Assembly: GCF_043555885.1 (NCBI RefSeq) | Contig: NZ_JBIGHX010000001.1 | Location: 62,001-126,000, forward strand | Length of the DNA: 64,000 bases | Direction of reading: 5' to 3' | Source of the DNA: Pelomonas lactea | GTDB taxonomy: Bacteria > Pseudomonadota > Gammaproteobacteria > Burkholderiales > Burkholderiaceae_C | In this document: in pieces, positions 8,104 through 16,285 of the stretch | How the letters are laid out: every line of letters starts with the position of its first letter | Position numbering within the stretch: position 1 is the stretch's first letter | Program-made: the position numbers and the translations under genes | The notes under the pieces: model-generated | Told to the model about the DNA's origin: nothing | The model's database searches: none | The model's input: only the letters and a program-made list of their open reading frames with translations

Positions 8104-8870
8104 ACCTGACCGCCCCCACCGCCGTCGTGGCCGAGGACGAGGCCGCGCTGCGCGGCGAACTGGTCGAGCAGCTGGAGCGGCTGTGGCCCGAGCTGAGCAT
8201 CGTCGGCGAGGCCGCCGACGGCCTGGAGGCGCTGCGGCTGCTGGACCAGCACCGCCCCGACATCCTGTTCCTGGATATCGAGATGCCCGGCGCCACCGGG
8301 CTGGACGTGGCCCGCCAGGTCAGCGGCCGCAGCCACGTCGTGTTCGTGACCGCCTACGACCAGTACGCCGTCGCCGCGTTCGACCAGGGCGCCGTGGACT
8401 ACCTGCTCAAGCCGCTGGCCGCCGCTCGGCTGTTCACGGCCATCTCGCGGCTGAAGGCCCGGCTGGGCCAGGGCCAGCCGCCGGCGCCGCTGGGCGGCGT
8501 GCTGGAGCAGCTCAGCGCACGGCCGGTGCCCTCGGCCGCGCGCGCGCCGCTGCGCTGGATCAACGCGTCGGTAGGCCAGACGCTGCGCCTCATCACGGTG
8601 GACGAGGTGATGTTCTTCCAGAGCGACAACAAGTACACGCGGCTGGCGCTGAAGGACGGCGAGGCGCTGATCCGCAAGCCGCTGAAGGAGCTGATCGACG
8701 AGCTGGACCCGCAGCAGTTCTGGCAGATCCACCGCTCGACGCTGGTGAACGTGAACGCGGTGGCGAGCGTGAGCCGCGACTTCCGCGGGCGCATGCAGAT
8801 CAAGCTGAAGCACGGCAGCGAAACGCTGCTGGTGGCGGAGAGTTGTGCGCATCTGTTTCGGCAGATGTGA
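8100..8870 (+). CDS. LytTR-family response regulator (AlgR/LytR type)
   Basis: 256 residues. The receiver domain (1-120) has the acidic pocket AEDEA, phosphoacceptor Asp in ILFLDIEMPG, Thr in VTAYD and Lys in LLKPL. The C-terminal LytTR DNA-binding domain (about 150-256) shows ITVDEVMFFQSDNKYTRL and WQIHRSTLVNVNAV. It is the third gene of a kinase/pseudokinase/regulator operon and starts within the stop of the pseudokinase gene, implying translational coupling. Target genes are not evident. Confidence 0.92.
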   Translation: MNLTAPTAVVAEDEAALRGELVEQLERLWPELSIVGEAADGLEALRLLDQHRPDILFLDIEMPGATGLDVARQVSGRSHVVFVTAYDQYAVAAFDQGAVDYLLKPLAAARLFTAISRLKARLGQGQPPAPLGGVLEQLSARPVPSAARAPLRWINASVGQTLRLITVDEVMFFQSDNKYTRLALKDGEALIRKPLKELIDELDPQQFWQIHRSTLVNVNAVASVSRDFRGRMQIKLKHGSETLLVAESCAHLFRQM

Positions 8871-8947
8871 GGCTTGGTGGGTTGGGGTTGGTTTTGAGCA
8901 GCTCGCTCCGAAAAAGCAACCCACAACAACAGCGCATCATCACCCCC

Positions 8948-10033
8948 ATGAGCAAAGCGCACCCCCTCCTCGGCGCCAGCCGCCTGGCCATCGATGCCGT
9001 CACCGGCGTCACCGACCTCGTCGAGGCCATGCACGCTGAGATCTCGCGGCTGCCGCTGACGGCGTCGCGTGAGCGAACCACCGGCATCACCGGCCTGGTC
9101 TACCGCAGCGTGCGCGGCGTGACGCGCCTGGTGGGCGGCGGGCTGGACCTGGCGCTCGGCGCGCTGGCACCGCTGCTCGACCAGGCAGACACGCAACACG
9201 CCAGCGCCGCGCAAGCCGCCCTGAACGGCGTGCTGGGCGACTACCTCGAAGCCACCGCCAACCCGCTCGCCACGCCCATGGCGCTGCACCCGCTCGTCGA
9301 CGACGCGAGCGGCCCCGCGCTGGTGTTCCTGCACGGCTTGGGCATGAACGAGGCGCAGTGGCGGCGCGACGGCGCCGACTTCCCCGCCGCCCTCGCCGCG
9401 CTGGGCTACCGGCCGCTGGGCCTGCGCTACAACACCGGCCGCAACATCTGGCGCAACGGCGCCGAACTCGCCCGGCTGCTGGACACCGTGCCCGGCCTCA
9501 TCACGCTGCTGGGCCACAGCATGGGCGGCCTGGTCGCCCGCAGCGCCATCGCGCAGGCCCGCGGCCGCCGCTGGCCACAGCGGCTGCAGGCGCTCGTCAC
9601 GCTGGGCACGCCGCACCTGGGCGCACCGCTGGAACGCGGCGGGCAGCAGGTGCAGCAGTTGCTGGCCGTCAGCGCCTACTCGCGCCCGCTCGCCGCGCTG
9701 GCAGCGCGCCGCAGCGCCGGCATCCGCGACCTGCGCCATGCCAGCCTGCTCGAAGCCGATGCCGACGCCGGCAAGGCCAGCCGCCTGCCGCTGCCCGCTG
9801 GCGTGCGCTGTTGCGCCATCGCGGCCACCACGGCGAAGCGGCCCACCGGCGCGCCCGCGCGCTGGCTGGGTGACGGCCTGGTGCCCGTGGCCAGCGCGCT
9901 GGGGCAGCACCGCGAGGCCGCACGCCGGCTGGCGTTCACCGACACCGCCGTCTTCACCGGCCTGGGCCACCTGGCGCTGCAGACCGACGCGGCGGTGCTG
10001 CAGCAACTCAGGGACTGGCTGAAGCCGGCATGA
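8948..10033 (+). CDS. Alpha/beta hydrolase, lipase-like
   Basis: 361-residue alpha/beta hydrolase. After about 110 residues of helical N-terminus, the oxyanion segment LVFLHGLGMNEAQW and the nucleophile elbow LLGHSMGGLVARSAI (GHSMG, Ser nucleophile) are clear, followed by LVTLGTPHLGAPLERGG, a signature of PGAP1/lipase-like enzymes. Late Asp (LGDGLVPV) and His (GLGHLAL) residues could complete the triad. No signal peptide, so probably cytoplasmic. The ATG at 8948 gives MSKAHPLLGASRLA. Its stop overlaps the start of the cupin gene. Substrate unknown. Confidence 0.85.
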   Translation: MSKAHPLLGASRLAIDAVTGVTDLVEAMHAEISRLPLTASRERTTGITGLVYRSVRGVTRLVGGGLDLALGALAPLLDQADTQHASAAQAALNGVLGDYLEATANPLATPMALHPLVDDASGPALVFLHGLGMNEAQWRRDGADFPAALAALGYRPLGLRYNTGRNIWRNGAELARLLDTVPGLITLLGHSMGGLVARSAIAQARGRRWPQRLQALVTLGTPHLGAPLERGGQQVQQLLAVSAYSRPLAALAARRSAGIRDLRHASLLEADADAGKASRLPLPAGVRCCAIAATTAKRPTGAPARWLGDGLVPVASALGQHREAARRLAFTDTAVFTGLGHLALQTDAAVLQQLRDWLKPA

Positions 10034-11136
10034 GCTTCATGCCCGTGTCGCGCACTGCGGCTAACGTCCGCACCATGCCGCTCGCACCGCTGAAGCCCCC
10101 GCCCCGCCCACGCCCCGCCGCGCTGCTGGACCTGCCACCTGACTGGCTAGGCTGGGTGGCCGACAACCGGCTGTGGAACTGCTCGCCCGAGTCCATGCTG
10201 GAGACGATGACGGCCTCCGGGCTGAACCCGTCCACCTGCAGCGCCGCCATCGAGCAGATCGAGCAGGACCCGGTGTTCCAGGCCGCCCGCCGCCACCAGC
10301 AGCTGCTGCGCAAGCTCGAGTCCGTCGTCGGCAACCTGCAGCAGCTGTGGCAGGGTGACCCTGGCTACGGCGTCATCGAGAAGCGCCGCGGCGTGTCGCG
10401 CGACGAGTTCATCGCCCGCTACGTGCGCGGCTGCCGGCCGGTCGTGCTGACCGACATCGCCGAGGACTGGCCCGCGATGGGCCGCTGGTCGCCGGCGGAC
10501 CTGCGCGAGCGCTTCGGCCACCTGGACGTGGACGTGCAGGTGGGCCGCAACACCGACACGCTGTTCGAGCAGCACAAGAAGAAGCTACGCCAGCGCATGA
10601 AGGTGGCCGCGTTCGTGGACCTCGTCGTCGGCGGTGGTGCCACCAACGACCACTACCTGACGGCCAACGACGAGATGATGCGCCGACCCGAGTTCCTGCC
10701 GCTGCTGCAGGACATCGGCCGCATGCCGCCCATCTGCGACCCGGCGCTGCTGCACACGGCGGCGTCGTTCTGGTTCGGCCCGGCCGGCACGCGCACGCCG
10801 CTGCACCACGACACGCTGATGCTGTTCCACACCCAGGTCGTCGGCCGCAAGCGCTGGCGCTTCGTGTCGCCGCTGCAGACGCCGCTGCTCTATAACCGCA
10901 TGGGCGTGTACAGCCCCATCGACCTGGACGCGCCGGACTTCCACCGCTACCCGCTGCTGCGCGACGCGCAGGTGCTGGAGGTGGTGCTGGAGCCGGGCGA
11001 CACGCTGTTCCTGCCGCTGGGCTGGTGGCACCAGGTCAGCTCGCTGGAACTGAGCATGTCGTTCTCGTACACCAACTTCGCGGCCGACGTGCCCAACCAG
11101 TTCAGCTACGTGAACCCCAGCATCGGCAACTGGTAG
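10030..11136 (+). CDS. JmjC/cupin-like (Cupin_8) Fe(II)/2-oxoglutarate-type protein
   Basis: 368 residues with a C-terminal cupin_8 (JmjC-like) domain. Candidate metal ligands are in TPLHHDTLMLFHTQVVGRKRW (HxD) and the distal LPLGWWHQVSSLE (His), and Lys/Arg in GRKRWRF could bind 2-oxoglutarate. The first 100 residues are proline-rich and then helical. Such proteins hydroxylate protein or small-molecule substrates, but the target cannot be read from sequence. It starts in the ATGA overlap with the hydrolase; ATG at 10075 is an alternative start. The hydrolase and cupin genes probably form one transcription unit. Confidence 0.85.
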   Translation: MSFMPVSRTAANVRTMPLAPLKPPPRPRPAALLDLPPDWLGWVADNRLWNCSPESMLETMTASGLNPSTCSAAIEQIEQDPVFQAARRHQQLLRKLESVVGNLQQLWQGDPGYGVIEKRRGVSRDEFIARYVRGCRPVVLTDIAEDWPAMGRWSPADLRERFGHLDVDVQVGRNTDTLFEQHKKKLRQRMKVAAFVDLVVGGGATNDHYLTANDEMMRRPEFLPLLQDIGRMPPICDPALLHTAASFWFGPAGTRTPLHHDTLMLFHTQVVGRKRWRFVSPLQTPLLYNRMGVYSPIDLDAPDFHRYPLLRDAQVLEVVLEPGDTLFLPLGWWHQVSSLELSMSFSYTNFAADVPNQFSYVNPSIGNW

Positions 11137-11216
11137 CGGGCCGCGCGCCGGCTTGACGGGCGTCAAGGCGCGGGCCGGCCGACGGCGGGACGATGGCTTC
11201 GCTCAAGGAGGCTCCC

Positions 11217-11804
11217 ATGACCCGCCGCATCGTGCTGATCCAGGCCCACCCGGACGCCGATGGCGGCCACTTGTGCCACGCGCTGGCGCGCGCCTATGCC
11301 GACGGCGCGCGCGAGGCCGGCCACGAGGTGCGCGTCATCGACATCGCCCAGCTCGACTTCCCGCTGCTGCGCTCGCAGAAGGACTGGCTGGAGGGCGAGG
11401 TGCCCGCGTCGCTCAAGCCGGCGCAGGACGACATCCGCTGGGCCCAGCACCTGGTGTTCTTTTTCCCGCTGTGGCTGGGCGACATGCCGGCGCTGCTGAA
11501 GGGCTTTCTGGAGCAGATCGCGCGGCGCGGCTTCGCGTTTGAGCCGGTCGAGGGCAACCCGCTGGGCCGCAAGCTGCTGACCGGCCGCTCGGCCCGCGTC
11601 GTCGTCACGATGGGCATGCCGGCGCTGGTCTACCGCTGGATCTTCCGCGCGCATTCGCTGCGCTCGCTGGAGCGCAACATCCTCGGCTTCGTTGGCATCG
11701 GCCCCATCCACGAGACGCTGGTGGGCGGCGTGGACGGCCTGGGCGATGCCGGCGTGGCGCGCTGGCTGGACGAGATGGCCGAGCTGGGCTTGCGCGGCGA
11801 GTAG
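11217..11804 (+). CDS. NAD(P)H:quinone oxidoreductase / flavodoxin-fold protein
   Basis: 195 residues of the flavodoxin_2 (MdaB/KefF/NQO) family. The nucleotide-binding start RRIVLIQAHPDADGGHLCHALARAY and the FMN/FAD-binding stretch LVFFFPLWLGDMPALLKGFLEQ are characteristic. Likely a two-electron quinone or nitro-compound reductase in the cytoplasm. The ATG at 11217 is preceded by AAGGAGG at ideal spacing; the longer frame from 11193 is therefore unlikely. It lies 81 bp before the molybdoenzyme on the same strand. Confidence 0.88.
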   Translation: MTRRIVLIQAHPDADGGHLCHALARAYADGAREAGHEVRVIDIAQLDFPLLRSQKDWLEGEVPASLKPAQDDIRWAQHLVFFFPLWLGDMPALLKGFLEQIARRGFAFEPVEGNPLGRKLLTGRSARVVVTMGMPALVYRWIFRAHSLRSLERNILGFVGIGPIHETLVGGVDGLGDAGVARWLDEMAELGLRGE

Positions 11805-11885
11805 CCGTCGCCTGCGCGACGGCCGCGGGGCGGGCGCCACGGCTAAGCTGGCCGGTTCGAGAAGAACCACGCCAGGAGACCCACC

Positions 11886-14090
11886 ATGCCCGACAGCCAC
11901 TACCGCATCTGCCCCTTGTGCGAGGCCTGCTGCGGGCTGGAGGTGAAGACCGCCGGCGCCAAGGTCATCGCCATCCGCGGCGCCGAGAAGGATGTGTTCA
12001 GCCACGGTTACCTGTGCCCCAAGGGCGTCAGCCTGAAGGACCTGCATGAAGACCCCGACCGGCTGCGCACGCCGCTGATCAAGCGCGACGGCGTCTTCGT
12101 CGAGGCGACGTGGGACGAGGCCTTCGCCGAGATCGAGCGCCGGCTGCTGCCGCTGCGCGAGCGGCACGGCGCCGACGCGGTAGCGCTGACCATCGGCAAC
12201 CCGGCCGCGCACAAGGTCAGCCTGCTGGCCTACACGCCGCGGCTCGTGAAGTCGCTGGCCACGCGCAACGTGATGAGCGCCTCCACGCTGGACCAGATGC
12301 CCAAGCAGCTCAGCAGCGCGCTGATGTTCGGCCACTGGCTGTCCATCCCGCTGCCGGACATCGAGCGCTGCGACGTCCTGCTCATCCTGGGCGGCAACCC
12401 CATGGTCAGCAACGGCAGCCTGTGGACCGTGCCCGACTACCGCGGCAAGGCCAAGGCGATGCGCGCTCGCGGCGGGCGCATCGTCGTCGTCGACCCGCGC
12501 CGCAGCGAGACGGCCGCAGCCGCCGACGAGCACCTGCCCATCCGCCCCGGCGCCGACGCGCTGCTGCTGGCCGGCATCGCCCACACGCTGTTCGACGAAG
12601 GGCTGGTGAACCTGGGCCGGCTGGCCGAGCACGTCAACGGGCTGGACGACGCGCGCGCCGCCGTGCAGCCCTTCGCCCCCGAGGTGACGGCCGCCGGCTG
12701 CGGCATCCCGGCCGAGACGCAGCGCCGCCTCGCCCGCGAGCTGGCCGAAGCAAAGCGCGCCGCCGTCTATGGCCGCATCGGCACCTGCACGACGCGCTTC
12801 GGCACGGTGAACTCGTGGCTGGTGGACCTCATCAACGTGCTGACCGGCCACCTCGACCGCGAGGGCGGCGCGATGTTTGCGAAGGCCGCCGCGTTCGCGC
12901 CCAACACGCAGGGCCAGCCCGGCCGCGGCAAGGGCGTGACGACGGGCCGGCGCAAGAGCCGCGTGTCCGGCGCGCCGGAAATCTACGGCGAGCTGCCCAT
13001 CACCGTGCTCGCGGAAGAGATCGAGACCCCCGGCGACGGCCAGGTCAAGGCGCTCATCACCATCGCCAGCAACCCGGTGCTGTCGGCCCCCGGCGGCCCG
13101 CGCCTGGCGAAGGCGCTGGAAGGGCTGGACTTCATGCTCAGCCTGGACATCTACGTCAACGAGACGACGCGCCATGCCGACGTGATCCTGCCGGGCCTGT
13201 CGCCGCTGGAAGACCTGCACTTCGACGTCGCCTTCCCGCAGCTCAGCCACCGCAACCACGCGCGCTTCTCCGGCCCGGTGTTCGACGCCGCACCCGGCAC
13301 GCCGCAGGAGTGGCAGACCATCCTGAAGTTGTGCGCGCTGCTGGAAGGCCGCGGCCTGGGCGTGGATGTTCAGCAGCTGGACGACGAGGCCATCGCGTCC
13401 GACGTGCGCCGCTTTGCCGGCGACCAGACGCCTGCCATCCTGGCCGCGCTGGACCCGTGGCGCGGCCCCGAGCGCCTCATCGACCTGCAGCTGCGCGTGG
13501 GCCCGTACGGCGACCAGTTCGGCCGCCAGCCCGACGGCCTGACCCTGAAGAAGGTGAAGGCCGCCAGCACGGTGGACGGCGGCGGCGTGGACCTCGGTGC
13601 GCTCACGCCGCGCATCCCGGAAGTGCTGCGCACGCCCAGCGGCAAGATCGAACTGGCGCCGCCCAGCATCCTGGCCGACCTGGCTCAAGTCAAAGCCGAA
13701 CCCGCGCCCGAATTCAGCCTCATCGGCCGCCGCGACACGCGCTCAGGCAACAGCTGGATGCACAACCTGCCCATCCTGGCCAAGGGCCCGGAGCGCTGCA
13801 CGCTGCTCGTGAACCCCGGCGACGCCGACCGACTGGGTCTGGCCGAGTTCGCGCGGGTGAAGAGCGCCGTCGGCGAACTGATTGCCCGCGTCGAGCGCAG
13901 CGCCGACATGAGCCCCGGCGTGGTGAGCCTGCCGCACGGCTGGGGGCACGACCTGGCCGGCGTGCAGCTGGGCGTGGCCCGCGAGCGGCCCGGCGTCAAC
14001 ATGAACGCGCTGCTGGACGACGCCGCACGCGACCCGCTCAGCGGCAACGCCGTGCTGAGCGGCGTTGCCGTGGAGATCACTGCCCCTTGA
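11886..14090 (+). CDS. Molybdopterin (DMSO reductase family) oxidoreductase
   Basis: 734-residue molybdopterin-bis-guanine-dinucleotide enzyme without a signal peptide, so cytoplasmic. An N-terminal [4Fe-4S] site is formed by C9-x2-C12-x3-C16 and C44 (YLCPKG). The central domains carry VLLILGGNPMVSN and VVVDPRRSET, and the C-terminal MopB-binding domain has RSGNSWMHNLP and GVVSLPHGWGH. At the position where formate dehydrogenases and nitrate reductases place Cys or Sec as Mo ligand, the sequence is SASTLDQMPK with no Cys; Asp or Ser could serve instead. The substrate is unknown. Its last 14 nt overlap the convergent LytTR gene. Confidence 0.88.
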   Translation: MPDSHYRICPLCEACCGLEVKTAGAKVIAIRGAEKDVFSHGYLCPKGVSLKDLHEDPDRLRTPLIKRDGVFVEATWDEAFAEIERRLLPLRERHGADAVALTIGNPAAHKVSLLAYTPRLVKSLATRNVMSASTLDQMPKQLSSALMFGHWLSIPLPDIERCDVLLILGGNPMVSNGSLWTVPDYRGKAKAMRARGGRIVVVDPRRSETAAAADEHLPIRPGADALLLAGIAHTLFDEGLVNLGRLAEHVNGLDDARAAVQPFAPEVTAAGCGIPAETQRRLARELAEAKRAAVYGRIGTCTTRFGTVNSWLVDLINVLTGHLDREGGAMFAKAAAFAPNTQGQPGRGKGVTTGRRKSRVSGAPEIYGELPITVLAEEIETPGDGQVKALITIASNPVLSAPGGPRLAKALEGLDFMLSLDIYVNETTRHADVILPGLSPLEDLHFDVAFPQLSHRNHARFSGPVFDAAPGTPQEWQTILKLCALLEGRGLGVDVQQLDDEAIASDVRRFAGDQTPAILAALDPWRGPERLIDLQLRVGPYGDQFGRQPDGLTLKKVKAASTVDGGGVDLGALTPRIPEVLRTPSGKIELAPPSILADLAQVKAEPAPEFSLIGRRDTRSGNSWMHNLPILAKGPERCTLLVNPGDADRLGLAEFARVKSAVGELIARVERSADMSPGVVSLPHGWGHDLAGVQLGVARERPGVNMNALLDDAARDPLSGNAVLSGVAVEITAP

Positions 14091-14841
14091 ACAGGCCCTG
14101 GAAGGGGCGCGACACGGTCAGCACATCGGCCGAGCCGCGCAGCCGCAGCACCATGCCGCCGTCGTCGTCGCGCACGGCGCTGGCGATCTGCGCGGCGGCC
14201 ACGACCGTGGACCGGTGCACCTGCTGGAAGCGCGCCGGGTCCAGCTGCGCGATGAGGTCCTTCAGCGGCGTGCGCAGCAGCGCGTCGCGCTGCTGGCCGG
14301 CCTCCAGGTAGACAACGCGGGTGTAGCGCGCGTCGGACTCGAAGTAGACGACGTCGTCGACGCGGATCAGCCGCACCTCCTTGCCCACGCCGGCCTGCAG
14401 CGTGTCAGGCCAGGCCGGGCGGCGCTGCTGCGCGGCCAGCTGCTCCAGCAGCTGCTGCAGCGCACCGGCCGCCGGCGCGGGCCGCTGCAGGCGCTCGCGC
14501 AGCCGTGCCACGGTCTGCGCCAGCCGGGCCGGGTCCAGCGGCTTGACGAGGTAGTCCACCGCGCCGGCGTCGAAGGCCTGCAGCGCATGGTCGCCGTAGG
14601 CCGTGACGAACACCACCGCGCTGCGGCCCGCGATGCGCCGCGCCACGTCGATTCCCGACAGCCCTGGCATGCGAATGTCCAGGAAGCACACGTCGGGCTC
14701 GTGGGCCAGCCATTGGTCCCACGCGTCGGCGCCGTGTGTGGCCTGGGCCACGATCTGCGCGTCGGGCCAGGCCTGGGCCAGCGCGTCGGCCAGCTGCTCG
14801 CGGGGCGCGGGTTCGTCGTCGGCGATGAGGATGCGTGTCAT
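14077..14841 (-). CDS. LytTR-family response regulator (second module)
   Basis: 254 residues, receiver plus LytTR. The receiver has ADDEP, the phosphoacceptor Asp in VCFLDIRMPGLSG, VTAYGDH and LVKPLDP. The DNA-binding domain has IRVDDVVYFESDARYTRV and FQQVHRSTVVAAAQI. It follows its kinase gene with a 4-bp ATGA overlap, so the pair is co-translated. Its 3' end overlaps the convergent molybdoenzyme gene by 14 nt. Direct repeats with a 21-bp period upstream of the kinase gene could be its autoregulatory site. Confidence 0.93.
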   Translation of the reverse strand: MTRILIADDEPAPREQLADALAQAWPDAQIVAQATHGADAWDQWLAHEPDVCFLDIRMPGLSGIDVARRIAGRSAVVFVTAYGDHALQAFDAGAVDYLVKPLDPARLAQTVARLRERLQRPAPAAGALQQLLEQLAAQQRRPAWPDTLQAGVGKEVRLIRVDDVVYFESDARYTRVVYLEAGQQRDALLRTPLKDLIAQLDPARFQQVHRSTVVAAAQIASAVRDDDGGMVLRLRGSADVLTVSRPFQGLFKGQ

Positions 14842-15980
14842 GGGGAAACGAGTATCTCGGCGCGCGTGCCACCGTCGGCGCGGCGCTGCAGCGTGAAGCG
14901 CGCGCGGTCGCCGAAATGGTGGTGCAGCCGCTGGCGGAGGTTGGCCAGCCCCACGGCGTCCTGAGCCTCGTCGGTCAGGCCGAGACCGTCGTCGTCCACG
15001 CGGATCCGCCAGTAGCCTGGCGACTCCGGCGCTATGTCAACCGAGACCCGGCCGCCCCCGATCTTGGGCTCCAGGCCGTGCTCGACGGCGTTCTCCACCA
15101 GCGTCAGCAGCAGCCCAGGCGGCAGCGGCTCAGCGGCCAGCGCCGAGTCGACGGTGACTTCGCCCAGCACCCGGTTCTCCAGCCGGGCGCTGAGGATGGC
15201 CAGGTAGTGGCGCACGGCCTGCGCCTCTTCTTCCAGCGCTATGGTGGTGCGCCCGAGCAATTCGGTGCTGCGCCGCAGGAAGCCCGTGAGTTCGCGCAAG
15301 AGCGGGCCGGCACGCTCGTCGCGGCGGTCCACCCAGTGCTGCAGCGTGGCCAGCGTATTGAAGACAAAGTGAGGATGGATCTGCGCGTGCAGCAGCCGCA
15401 GGTCAGCCTCGGCGGCGGCGCGGGCGGCAGCATCACGCTCCGCCACCAGTTGCAGCCGAGCGAGTTGCTGATCGCGCGCCAAGCGGCCCGCGCGGGCGAC
15501 GACGCTCACCACCAGCGCGGCCCCGACCACCACCGGCGCAAAGCCGTACAGCGCCGGTTTCAGCCGGCCTTGCCAGTCAAGCAGGCCGTCAACGCCATGC
15601 CGCAACAACCAGCCCACCATCACTCCCAGCGCCACGCCGCCGCCCGACTGCCAGAGCAGCCGGCTCAAGGTGACCTTGGGCGCCATCGCTGCTGCGGCCA
15701 GCACGATGGTGACGGCCACGCACCCGAGCGCAGCCAGGAGCAAGGCTGCGCCCCAGCCGGCGCCGCGACCCAGCAACCAGGTCACGGCCCCCGCGTAGAC
15801 CAGCCACCACCCCACCCAGACGCCGGCCCCCCGGCGGGAGTAGAGGTAGATGTCGACCAGCTCGACCCGCTCTCGCAGGGCAGCGTCCTGCCGGCCGAGG
15901 CGCTCGTAGTAAGGCAGCGCCCAGCGGTAGTAGGCGCGCTGGAAGCGGTTGCCGTGGGCGAGGGGGTTGGGGGTGTCCAT
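14838..15980 (-). CDS. LytS/AlgZ-type sensor histidine kinase (second module)
   Basis: 380 residues. The N-terminal 160 residues contain four or more hydrophobic segments separated by short loops. A coiled stretch (RLARDQQLARLQLVAERDAA) leads to the phosphoacceptor LHAQIHPHFVFNTLATLQ, then the N-box LTLVENAVEHGLEP and G-box VDDDGLGL. All catalytic residues are present, unlike the pseudokinase at 7060-8103. The ATG at 15980 was chosen because the frame upstream is arginine-rich intergenic DNA. Partner of the overlapping LytTR regulator. Confidence 0.9.
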   Translation of the reverse strand: MDTPNPLAHGNRFQRAYYRWALPYYERLGRQDAALRERVELVDIYLYSRRGAGVWVGWWLVYAGAVTWLLGRGAGWGAALLLAALGCVAVTIVLAAAAMAPKVTLSRLLWQSGGGVALGVMVGWLLRHGVDGLLDWQGRLKPALYGFAPVVVGAALVVSVVARAGRLARDQQLARLQLVAERDAAARAAAEADLRLLHAQIHPHFVFNTLATLQHWVDRRDERAGPLLRELTGFLRRSTELLGRTTIALEEEAQAVRHYLAILSARLENRVLGEVTVDSALAAEPLPPGLLLTLVENAVEHGLEPKIGGGRVSVDIAPESPGYWRIRVDDDGLGLTDEAQDAVGLANLRQRLHHHFGDRARFTLQRRADGGTRAEILVSP

Positions 15981-16044
15981 GGCCGGCACTCTAGGGGCGC
16001 TGCCGGCACGGCGGCGGCCACAGCGGGCGAAACGCCGTCGCACC

Positions 16045-16080
16045 CGCACGAAGCGCGTCGCGGCGCGCACGAGACGCGTC
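16045..16080. promoter_or_regulatory. 21-bp-period direct repeats, candidate LytTR operator
   Basis: CGCACGAAGCGCGTC (16045-16059) is repeated as CGCACGAGACGCGTC (16066-16080) with two mismatches and a 21-bp period. A weaker third version lies about one period upstream. LytTR regulators bind paired direct repeats on one helix face, about two turns apart. The repeats lie 65-100 bp upstream of the LytS/LytTR operon, divergent from the riboswitch. Confidence 0.35.
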
Positions 16081-16150
16081 AGATGTCACGCCCGCGCGCG
16101 ACGGCGGTGAACACGGCGGCCGGTCGCCGCCCTAGACTCCAATCGTTTTC

Positions 16151-16232
16151 AACCCTGAGGGCAAACCCGTCGAAAGGCGGGGACGCAAAGCTTCCGGCCT
16201 AACGCACTGCGGTGCCATGGCAGCGGGGCCGC
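16151..16232 (+). ncRNA. c-di-GMP-I (GEMM-I) riboswitch
   Basis: The stretch matches the GEMM-I aptamer at nearly all conserved blocks in order: GGCAAACC, then the GAAA tetraloop closed by CCGTC/GGCGG, GGACGCAAAGC, TTCCGGCCTAA, a variable second hairpin (CGCACTGCGGTGC) and the receptor/closing block ATGGCAGCGGGGC. The aptamer binds cyclic di-GMP and controls the downstream gene. It sits in the 5' leader of the sedolisin lipoprotein, whose ATG is at 16286. Confidence 0.93.
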
Positions 16233-16250
16233 CAAGACCGCCGGGTCTTG
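16233..16250 (+). promoter_or_regulatory. Hairpin following the GEMM aptamer, candidate expression platform
   Basis: Perfect 7-bp stem CAAGACC/GGTCTTG with a GCCG loop begins directly at the end of the aptamer. Only a weak U content follows (TCGGGCG), so a standard intrinsic terminator is not obvious; the hairpin may compete with the aptamer closing stem or act on translation. Confidence 0.5.
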
Positions 16251-16285
16251 TCGGGCGTGGCCCTCGCCTGCACGAGATTCCGGCC

